Below, in pieces: positions 1 to 5,090 of a stretch of 9,478 nt of DNA. Origin of the DNA: M3007 sp038327555 (GTDB lineage: Bacteria > Bacteroidota > Bacteroidia > Chitinophagales > Saprospiraceae); contig JBBQLD010000163.1 of the NCBI GenBank assembly GCA_038327555.1, forward strand, positions 1 through 9,478. Reading direction: 5' to 3'. Each line of letters begins with the position of its first letter. Positions within the stretch are counted from its first letter, which is position 1. A program made the translations under genes and the position numbers. The notes beneath the pieces were generated by a model. The model had not been told where the DNA came from. It did not search any database and worked only from the letters and a program-made list of their open reading frames with translations.

Positions 1-260
1 TAAACCGGCCCGGCCGATTCCGTTCTACAGGCGATGGACAAGTTGATTTTAAGTCGATTTTCTCCAAATTGGCACAGTACAGCTACAAGGGTTGGGCTGT
101 GATGGAATGGGAATGCTGCATCAAAGACTCGGAACAAGGTGCCCGGGAGGGCGCGCCGTTTATTGCCAATCATATCATTAAAGTGACCGAGCGTGCTTTT
201 GACGATTTTGCTGGTGGGGATGTGGATGGGGGTTTGTTGCGCAAAATCATCGGTGTTTGA
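1..260 (+). CDS. Sugar phosphate isomerase/epimerase, C-terminal fragment (cut by window edge)
   Basis: The frame is open from the left edge (first full codon at position 3) to the TGA at 258-260, giving about 85 residues. The translation carries FRSTGDGQVDF, then YKGWAVMEWECC, then EGAPFIANHIIKV near the end. This is the C-terminal pattern of Bacteroidota xylose-isomerase-like TIM-barrel sugar phosphate isomerases/epimerases, in which the GDG-V-F segment and the W-x-E strand line the substrate and metal site of the last barrel strands. Such enzymes isomerise or epimerise sugars and often sit beside Gfo/Idh/MocA oxidoreductases, but the upstream neighbour is outside the window. The substrate cannot be told. 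An internal ATG at position 107 is not a real start, because the family pattern continues upstream of it to the window edge. Confidence 0.8.
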   Translation, partial: NRPGRFRSTGDGQVDFKSIFSKLAQYSYKGWAVMEWECCIKDSEQGAREGAPFIANHIIKVTERAFDDFAGGDVDGGLLRKIIGV

Positions 261-384
261 AAAATCTAAAAAAGCGTACACTTTGAATCGCCGAAAAGTT
301 GACCTTTGCGCTGCTTTTCCAAAATACCTGTTTCAAAACAATGGCTGGCTTTCCTTGTTTGAAAGAATAATTTTTTGATTTTCA

Positions 385-1425
385 ATGGGATATATAAAAC
401 AACAGTACGACCCTCAGATCCTGAAGCAACTCCCCGCAATCGTCAAATCATACCAACTGCCTAATACACGAAAGGCAGTTATTCAAATGTTCAACTCCTT
501 TTTGCCGTTTGTGGCAATCTGGGTGGCGATGTATTTTTTGATCGATGTTTCTTTTTGGCTTGTTTTGCCTCTGGCAGCCATAAATGCTTTCTTTTTGGTG
601 CGAATTTTCATTATTCAGCATGATTGTGGGCACCAGTCTTTCACCCAAAGCCGAAAAGCCAACGACCTAATTGGCGAAATATGTGGTTTGATCAGCTTCA
701 TGCCCTATCGTTATTGGGCCAAAAGCCACAACTTTCACCACGGCCATAACGGCGTGCTTTGGGAACATCGCGACATTGGCGACATTAACTTGTTGACCGT
801 CAAGGAATTCAAGGCACTTTCCCGCTGGAAAAAAATCCATTATGCGCTATTCCGTAGCTTTCCAGTGTTGTTTGTCATCGGTCCAGCCTGGTATTTACTC
901 ATTCAAAACCGCCTCCCTTTGATTCGATTGAAAGGCTGGGAACACGCCCATCGTGCTTTGTGGAAGCACAATTTGATGCTAATCGGCCTGCATGTTGGCC
1001 TTATATTGCTGCTAGGCTATAAAGCCTTTTTGATGGTTCACTTGCCCATTTTGTTGTTTTTCGCTATCATTGCAATCTGGTTTTTTTACGTTCAACACCA
1101 GCATGAAACAGCTTATAAAGAATGGAAAGACAAGTGGGACTACATTCGTGCAGCTGTTCAGGGAAGTACTTTTTACAATCTTCCAAAGGTATTTCATTGG
1201 CTGACGGGAAACATAGGTTACCACCATATTCACCACCTTAACCCTCTGGTACCCAACTATGAACTCGCCCGCTGTCATCACGAAAATCCAATTCTTGATC
1301 AGGTAGCGAACAAGATTACCTTCCTCCAAAGTCTGCGTTGTATGTTCAACAAACTGTGGGACGAAGAGCAGGAGCGTATGATCACTTACCGCGAATACCT
1401 GCGGAAATATCGTACAAAAAAGTAG
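385..1425 (+). CDS. Membrane fatty acid desaturase (omega-6/delta-12-like)
   Basis: 346 residues. It introduces a double bond into fatty acyl chains in the cytoplasmic membrane, using a di-iron centre and O2. All three histidine boxes are present: HDCGH at 79-83, HNFHH at 115-119 and HHIHH at 280-284. A further FYVQHQHE segment at about 234-241 is typical of the DesA/omega-6 branch. Hydrophobic segments lie at about 40-75, 155-175, 195-235, consistent with a four-helix membrane enzyme whose His boxes face the cytoplasm. The length is normal for the bacterial family. The ATG at 385 is the only sensible start, leaving a full N-terminus before the first membrane segment; no Shine-Dalgarno is visible, as usual in Bacteroidota. 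It is transcribed alone and ends at a strong terminator 27 bases after the stop. Regiospecificity (delta-9, delta-12 or other) is inferred weakly from the HQHE segment only. Confidence 0.93.
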   Translation: MGYIKQQYDPQILKQLPAIVKSYQLPNTRKAVIQMFNSFLPFVAIWVAMYFLIDVSFWLVLPLAAINAFFLVRIFIIQHDCGHQSFTQSRKANDLIGEICGLISFMPYRYWAKSHNFHHGHNGVLWEHRDIGDINLLTVKEFKALSRWKKIHYALFRSFPVLFVIGPAWYLLIQNRLPLIRLKGWEHAHRALWKHNLMLIGLHVGLILLLGYKAFLMVHLPILLFFAIIAIWFFYVQHQHETAYKEWKDKWDYIRAAVQGSTFYNLPKVFHWLTGNIGYHHIHHLNPLVPNYELARCHHENPILDQVANKITFLQSLRCMFNKLWDEEQERMITYREYLRKYRTKK

Positions 1426-1451
1426 GCTGGAAGCGACTTCTAATTTCAGGA

Positions 1452-1497
1452 AAAGCCTTTCAAGATGTTGACAACCAGCATTTGAAAGGCTTTTTTT
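1452..1497 (+). terminator. Intrinsic terminator of the desaturase gene
   Basis: The 12-base arms AAAGCCTTTCAA (1452-1463) and TTGAAAGGCTTT (1482-1493) are perfectly complementary around an 18-base loop and run straight into a T-rich tract ending at 1497. It sits 27 bases after the desaturase stop and separates that gene from the regulator downstream. Confidence 0.88.
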
Positions 1498-1585
1498 ATG
1501 GGCATAATTTAGCGTTTTTATTCCGCCAATCACCTAGAATCATGGGATGAACAAAAGCACTAAATAATATCCATGCGGCAAAGAT

Positions 1586-1601
1586 TTAACCACTTGGTTG
1601 A
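1586..1601. promoter_or_regulatory. Operator-like inverted repeat 1 upstream of the TetR regulator gene
   Basis: TTAACC-ACTT-GGTTGA is an inverted repeat of 6-base half-sites with a 4-base spacer (one mismatch: A/G at the second half-site). The same architecture recurs 72 bp downstream. TetR-family proteins usually bind such palindromes at their own promoter, so autoregulation of the adjoining gene is the simple reading. The site lies at -93 relative to the chosen ATG. Confidence 0.6.
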
Positions 1602-1657
1602 AAAAAATGCCCCATAATTTGCTTTTTCTCAAAAGAGAAGTGACTTTTGTCCAAAAA

Positions 1658-1673
1658 TTGACCAAACGGTTAA
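1658..1673. promoter_or_regulatory. Operator-like inverted repeat 2, immediately before the TetR start codon
   Basis: TTGACC-AAAC-GGTTAA has the same half-sites and 4-base spacer as the site at 1586-1601, with one mismatch on the opposite side. It ends five bases before the ATG at 1679, in the position expected for an autoregulatory TetR operator. It would lie inside the coding region if the TTG at 1598 were the start, which is one argument for the ATG at 1679. Confidence 0.62.
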
Positions 1674-1678
1674 ACTCA

Positions 1679-2305
1679 ATGAATAAACGTGACGGACTAC
1701 AACCCTTACCAGATTCAACCGAACAAAAAATCTTCGATGCTGCGCACGAGATATTTACCCAAAAGGGTATGGATGGCACGAAAATGCAGGAGATAGCCGA
1801 TCTAGCCGGCATCAATAAAGCATTACTGCATTATTACTACCGAACAAAGGAAAAATTATTCGAGGCGGTAGCAAAAGCGGTGATAGACAAGGCCGTACCA
1901 GTGATCCGTCAACTGTTCGAAGGAGAACAACCCTTACAAGAGAAAATCCGATATTTCATTGATTTTTACATCAGTTTAATCTCCCGAAATCCATTTATTC
2001 CGCTCTTCATTATCTCGGAAATCAATAAGCACCCCGACCGGTTTTTTGAAGCCATGTTCCCGCAAGATATGCCTCGTCCAGAGATCTTTTTCAAGCAGGT
2101 ACAAATCGAAATCGCCGAACGTAGAATCCGCCCTGTAAGCCCCAAACACCTCATGGTCAATATTATTTCCTTATGCGTTTTCCCTTTTATCGGGAAACCC
2201 ATGATGCGACTCGTATTGGGCATGGGCACTGGAGAAATGCGTGTGTTTATGGAAGAACGAAAAGCGGAGGTAACAAGCTTCGTTTTGGCCGCACTGCGCC
2301 CTTGA
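1679..2305 (+). CDS. TetR/AcrR-family transcriptional regulator
   Basis: 208 residues from the ATG at 1679. Residues about 16-62 form a TetR_N DNA-binding domain: the helix ending FTQKGMDGTKM, then the helix-turn-helix EIADLAGINKALLHYYYRTK (about 38-57) and KEKLFEAV. The rest (about 70-208) is an all-helical ligand-binding and dimerisation domain with the FYISLI, PLFIISEI and LCVFPF segments seen in Bacteroidota members of the family, many of which control efflux operons. Here no efflux gene follows; the gene stands alone between a terminator and a repeat region. An in-frame TTG at 1598 would add 27 residues unlike the family N-terminus and would swallow an operator, so it is rejected. The ligand is unknown. 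The desaturase upstream makes a lipid signal thinkable, but that is inference from position only. Confidence 0.9.
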   Translation: MNKRDGLQPLPDSTEQKIFDAAHEIFTQKGMDGTKMQEIADLAGINKALLHYYYRTKEKLFEAVAKAVIDKAVPVIRQLFEGEQPLQEKIRYFIDFYISLISRNPFIPLFIISEINKHPDRFFEAMFPQDMPRPEIFFKQVQIEIAERRIRPVSPKHLMVNIISLCVFPFIGKPMMRLVLGMGTGEMRVFMEERKAEVTSFVLAALRP

Positions 2306-2308
2306 GTA

Positions 2309-2435
2309 TTATAGCTCAACAATGACTTGCAACCCATAAATCTGTTTGGAATTCTCCAACAACATGTTCTTCATAGAAAACGGTAATTTGATCGTTCATT
2401 TCATTTAGTTTTTTATGAGAAAGGGCATTGGACAT
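2309..2435 (-). pseudogene. Decayed GxxExxY-family gene remnant
   Basis: Read on the minus strand from the ATG at 2435, the translation begins MSNALSHKKLNEMNDQ and continues ITVFYEEHVVGEFQTDLWVA before a TGA. The segment FYEEHVVGEFQTDLWV closely resembles the central strand pair of GxxExxY proteins (PD-(D/E)XK-nuclease-like), usually of the form YY-x(4)-VGEF-x-ADLLV. Shifting frame right after DLWVA gives VIVEL followed by TAA (2309-2311), matching the family's next block VIVELK with K turned into a stop. So the two expected blocks lie next to each other but in different frames. The N-terminal GxxExxY motif and the whole C-terminus are missing, and the remnant abuts the TetR stop codon. It is non-functional. 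The family assignment is by recalled pattern and is moderately sure. Confidence 0.52.
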
Positions 2436-2459
2436 GACAGGGGCTTTTTTCTTTTTTTG

Positions 2460-2486
2460 ACAGGATTTACAGGATGAACAGGATTT
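2460..2486 (+). repeat. Three tandem 9-mers ACAGGATTT / ACAGGATGA / ACAGGATTT
   Basis: Copies lie at 2460-2468, 2469-2477 and 2478-2486. The first seven bases (ACAGGAT) are identical in all three; only the last two vary in the middle copy. The left terminal inverted repeat covers the first copy and most of the second. The right end has one intact ACAGGAT-type unit and one with a single change (ATAGGAT). Confidence 0.85.
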
Positions 2487-2494
2487 AATAGGGG

Positions 2495-2513
2495 TTGTCG
2501 GCTTCGCCGACAA
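2495..2513. repeat. Perfect hairpin inside the ACAGGAT element
   Basis: TTGTCGGC (2495-2502) and GCCGACAA (2506-2513) are perfectly complementary around a TTC loop. It is GC-rich and stable on either strand, with no T tract after it, so it is better read as a structural part of the repeat than as a terminator. Confidence 0.8.
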
Positions 2514-2647
2514 AGCCGAATCAGGCATCCTATAAATCCTGTCAAACTCAAAAATTTAAAACCAACCTTATAATTCATTGATTTTCAATAAATAAGAAAA
2601 ATTTTATGATTCTTAGACTATAAATAAACCTTAAAATTACCCATACA

Positions 2648-2674
2648 AACGTGTCTTTTTTAGATAAACACGTT
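2648..2674. promoter_or_regulatory. Inverted repeat upstream of the secreted His/Lys-rich protein gene
   Basis: AACGTGT (2648-2654) and ACACGTT (2668-2674) are perfect 7-base inverted copies separated by 13 AT-rich bases, 35 bases before the ATG at 2710. Arm spacing of about two helical turns suits a dimeric regulator or an RNA hairpin in the leader. No TAnnTTTG element is evident nearby, so the promoter itself is not located. Confidence 0.35.
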
Positions 2675-2709
2675 ACAATAGGGTCTTTCAAAAGAGACAC
2701 TTTCCAACA

Positions 2710-3153
2710 ATGAAAAAATCACTCATACTTACCCTCGTATTCGCTGCGATTTCTTTCGCTGGCGCCTTTGCACAAAACACCTCTCGCCCGGCAGAAGCTC
2801 CCAAGCCGAAACAAGAGCAAAAATCCGAAAAGAGTACCCCAACAGATGCTCGTCCGGGCGTCGAAGTGCCTACTACCCGCCCATCAGACAACCCAGCGGT
2901 AGAAAAAGGTAAAAAAGCGAAGCCTGGTGGAAAAGGCAAACACAAAGGCCAGCACAAAACACGCAAAGGAAAGGGCAACGGACAGAAGGACGGTCTCCAC
3001 GATCATGATGTAGATGGAGATCATAAAGGCCATAACCACGGAAAAGGTGGAGAAAGCCATGGTCGCCGCGCAGAGGATAACACAAAAAATAGTAAGCCTC
3101 CGGTAGAAGCCCCAAACGGTCGCAAGCCTAAAAAGCAGGGCGAGAAAAACTAA
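2710..3153 (+). CDS. Small secreted Lys/Gly/His-rich low-complexity protein, function unknown
   Basis: 147 residues. Residues 1-21 are a clear signal peptide (MKKSLILTLVFAAISFAGAFA, cleavage before QNTSRP), so it is exported to the periplasm or beyond. The mature part has no recognisable folded domain. A Pro/Glu/Lys/Thr-rich stretch (about 27-65) leads into a Lys/Gly-rich basic stretch (about 66-93), then a segment with His at 97, 99, 105, 108, 110 and 117 and Asp at 98, 100, 102 and 104, and a basic Pro/Lys tail. D98-x-D100-x-D102-G resembles the first half of an EF-hand or thrombospondin-3 calcium loop, but position 12 is Asn rather than Glu. I do not recognise the family. Metal or polyanion binding is plausible from composition only. 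It is flanked by an upstream inverted repeat and its own terminator, suggesting a monocistronic unit. Confidence 0.75.
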   Translation: MKKSLILTLVFAAISFAGAFAQNTSRPAEAPKPKQEQKSEKSTPTDARPGVEVPTTRPSDNPAVEKGKKAKPGGKGKHKGQHKTRKGKGNGQKDGLHDHDVDGDHKGHNHGKGGESHGRRAEDNTKNSKPPVEAPNGRKPKKQGEKN

Positions 3154-3233
3154 ACGGCTATAGCAAAATTTATTTTTTATTGCCAAAGCCTTCATTACAA
3201 CACGTCCCCTTGGACATCTATGAGATCAACTAG

Positions 3234-3264
3234 ACGCCTCCTAAGCAATTAGGGGGCGTTTTTT
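3234..3264 (+). terminator. Intrinsic terminator after the secreted His/Lys-rich protein gene
   Basis: An 11-base stem, ACGCCTCCTAA (3234-3244) with TTAGGGGGCGT (3249-3259), one T-G wobble, closes on a GCAA tetraloop and runs into a T6 tract. On the minus strand the hairpin is not followed by T residues, so it serves the plus-strand gene; it may still slow transcripts leaving the convergent gene that ends at 3271. Confidence 0.9.
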
Positions 3265-3270
3265 ATTGCT

Positions 3271-4791
3271 TTACATCTTCCCAGTCTCCACAAATTTCCC
3301 ATTCAAAATCTTAAATGTCTTGCCCATTACCACCACACTTTGCCCTTCCTGCATTTCTGCTAAATTGGTGATATCTTCTTTAATGGTATGCAGAGAACCC
3401 TTTGTTTTCCAGGCAATTAAGAGGTGCGCTGGGTTCGGTCGGTATCGAATGCCACAGAGTATCACGTGCACAGGTTTGGTCACCTTATCCAAAAGTTCAA
3501 GGTCGCGGGGCGTTGCATTGTTATCGGCAATGAGGACTACTTCTTCGCATTCCGGGCATTTTTGAATCCCCTCGATGATTGCTTCAATGTCGTTTTCAGG
3601 CGTATCTCCTCCTTCACCGCCAGCAATAGCTGAGATCATTGTTTCTTCCAACACATCGACATTTTTGGGCTTGGTGTGATAAATACCACCCGTTTTGCCC
3701 ACCTCTTTTTCAAAATCGTCTTTTTGATCGCCGTCGTTAAAAAACACAAAATGCTGCGTATTTTGCAGGTTACCTTTTAGCGCATTCCAAAGCAAAAGGT
3801 CGGCCACAAAAGGCATCATGCTGCCCGTTACATCTTCTACTACGAGCAATTTTTTCCAGGTTTTGTTGCGTTCCATGATCTTCATCACGATAGAATCGGT
3901 TTTTAATCCCTGACAATCAGCTGGATAATACCCTCGCAAAGGCCCACAGGCGATATGCGCTTTCCCATCTTCGCTCAGACTGAATTGCAAAACAATCAAA
4001 AACTCAAATCCAGGTTTTCCTTTGCCCCAATTGGGCATTTTGCTTACTATAGCTTTGATGTGTTCATTGTGTTTGGCCGAGGCTCCTTTGGTGACCCGGA
4101 TATTTTTGGGGCTATGCGTCAATGGATCGATTTGGAATTCGATCAGTGCTGCACGGGACATGCCTTTTGTGACGAGTTCGTCTTTAGGAAATTTGACGTT
4201 GTGCTCCAGCCAATATTGAAGGGAATCTGTACCTCCAGGAAACTTTGGCGCAAAAGCAGGAGGCCGTTTTTTGGCGCAATCTACCAGCATATCCAACTCG
4301 CTTTTGATTTCGGCTTTCCTGGCTTCTGTGACAGGCGGTTGGTAGGTAATTACAAAACCATGGAAAAGCCTTCGCGCTGAATCTGCAGTGGTGGCCGATG
4401 TCTGCACGATGATGTCCCAACGAATACCAGGATCGCTAAAAAGGTCGGGGGCGAGGCGCTTAAGGGCCTCAAAACGGTCGCGATCCAGATCTTTTTGATT
4501 CGGTTGTGAGTGCGTGAATTGGCTATAAATGTATTCTACCGAAATTTTCCCGTAAGGTTTTATAGAATCATAATCAGCAGAATTCAGCACCCGGGGACTT
4601 CCATATTGAAATCGAATCGCAACCTGAAATGCGCCAAAACCTGTGGTATCATAGGCTTCGATTTCCTGTATGGGTTGACGCAGGATGTCAGGGATATTTA
4701 CGGTAGGGATTTTGGGAGTTTGGGCCATTGCCCAAAAAGTAGCGAGTAGGAAAACGGATAAGAAAAATTGGCGGGGGGGGTACATTTTCAT
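3271..4791 (-). CDS. Secreted TonB C-terminal-like / von Willebrand factor A fusion protein
   Basis: 506 residues. Residues 1-23 are a signal peptide (cleavage at AMA-QT). An unassigned N-terminal region (about 35-155) is followed by a TonB_C-like domain (about 182-272): FPGGTDSLQYWLEHNVKFPK and then AALIEFQID, the energy-transducer TonB pattern in Bacteroidota. A vWA domain spans about 314-450 with a MIDAS-like D320-V-T-G-S324-M, FFNDGD at about 350-355, GGDTPEND at about 394-401 and VVLIADNNA at 418-426. The Asp, Ser and Thr ligands therefore look preserved, and metal-dependent binding of a protein partner is likely. There is no transmembrane anchor beyond the signal peptide, so it does not look like a classical TonB. 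No ExbB/ExbD or TonB-dependent receptor lies nearby. ATG codons at 4791 and 4785 are both possible starts. Function is unknown; the domains are quite sure. Confidence 0.88.
   Translation of the reverse strand: MKMYPPRQFFLSVFLLATFWAMAQTPKIPTVNIPDILRQPIQEIEAYDTTGFGAFQVAIRFQYGSPRVLNSADYDSIKPYGKISVEYIYSQFTHSQPNQKDLDRDRFEALKRLAPDLFSDPGIRWDIIVQTSATTADSARRLFHGFVITYQPPVTEARKAEIKSELDMLVDCAKKRPPAFAPKFPGGTDSLQYWLEHNVKFPKDELVTKGMSRAALIEFQIDPLTHSPKNIRVTKGASAKHNEHIKAIVSKMPNWGKGKPGFEFLIVLQFSLSEDGKAHIACGPLRGYYPADCQGLKTDSIVMKIMERNKTWKKLLVVEDVTGSMMPFVADLLLWNALKGNLQNTQHFVFFNDGDQKDDFEKEVGKTGGIYHTKPKNVDVLEETMISAIAGGEGGDTPENDIEAIIEGIQKCPECEEVVLIADNNATPRDLELLDKVTKPVHVILCGIRYRPNPAHLLIAWKTKGSLHTIKEDITNLAEMQEGQSVVVMGKTFKILNGKFVETGKM
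4773..4780 (-). repeat. C8 homopolymer tract just inside the TonB_C/vWA gene
   Basis: Eight consecutive C on the coding (minus) strand cover most of codons 4-7 (Tyr-Pro-Pro-Arg), right after the start codons. Gain or loss of one C would shift the frame at the very beginning of the protein. Here the tract is in the length that keeps the gene open. Confidence 0.9.
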
Positions 4792-4891
4792 AAACAGGAA
4801 ATGGAATGTTTGTGATTTTGGTTCTCAATTTTTACTTAAAATATTGAAGATTCCAAATTTTAACGAGCTTCGATTCTTCGCGCGGAGCATT

Positions 4892-4910
4892 GGCGGCCTT
4901 TAAAGCCGCC
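4892..4910. repeat. GC-rich hairpin upstream of the TonB_C/vWA gene
   Basis: GGCGGC (4892-4897) and GCCGCC (4905-4910) pair around CTTTAAA. It lies about 100 bases before the vWA start on its 5' side and about 100 bases beyond the terminator of the gene upstream. There is no T tract directly after it on the minus strand, so it may be a leader structure or a short repeat. Confidence 0.55.
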
Positions 4911-5006
4911 CAGTGGTTTTCTGCCAATATTATGTGCGTGTTCAAAATCAATTTTATTCCAACCGCGTTCCTAAGAAACGCCTTTTGGGGGATTATACAT
5001 TTTTTC

Positions 5007-5044
5007 AAAAAAAATGGGGTGCGACTCGTGAAAGCCGCACCCCA
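5007..5044 (-). terminator. Intrinsic terminator of the ccmD-like/glutamate dehydrogenase unit
   Basis: On the minus strand, TGGGGTGCG (5044-5036) pairs perfectly with CGCACCCCA (5023-5015) around a 12-base loop, and T8 follows (5014-5007). It starts 46 bases after the dehydrogenase stop. Confidence 0.92.
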
Positions 5045-5090
5045 ATATCTTCAATAATAAATCTATACGTTGGCCGATAAACTAATACGA

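Larger units (their letters stand above)
2456..2546. repeat. 91-bp palindromic ACAGGAT element (MITE/REP-like)
   Basis: The left end (2456-2475) and right end (2527-2546) are inverted copies of a 20-base sequence starting TTTGACAGGATTTA, identical at 19 of 20 positions. Inside lie two further structured parts: three tandem ACAGGATnn 9-mers at the left and a perfect hairpin in the middle. The element carries no plausible gene. Its ends look like terminal inverted repeats, but no flanking target-site duplication is clear. Similar ACAGGAT-type repeats are, from memory, dispersed in many Bacteroidota genomes; copy number here cannot be judged from one window. Confidence 0.75.
4792..5090. other. 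Intergenic region between the TonB_C/vWA gene and glutamate dehydrogenase
   Basis: No gene is supported in these 299 bases. They hold the upstream region of the minus-strand TonB_C/vWA gene, a GC-rich hairpin at 4892-4910 and the glutamate dehydrogenase terminator at 5007-5044. I see no clear TAnnTTTG element for the vWA gene; TAAAATTTG on the minus strand near 4853-4861 is close but has one base too many. Confidence 0.6.

Noticed and set aside
1012..1533. 173-codon minus-strand frame opposite the desaturase
   Set aside because: It runs across the terminator and the third His box of the desaturase on the other strand, and its translation is not protein-like.
1598..1678. TTG start giving the TetR regulator 27 extra residues
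   Set aside because: The extension is unlike TetR N-termini and would include an operator-like palindrome; the ATG at 1679 gives a normal 208-residue protein.
2460..2486. CRISPR-like array suggested by three tandem repeats
   Set aside because: Units are 9 bp with no spacers, and no cas gene is present.
3234..3259. Same hairpin as a terminator for the minus-strand TonB_C/vWA gene
   Set aside because: On the minus strand it is followed by CTAGTTG rather than a T tract, so only plus-strand termination is supported.
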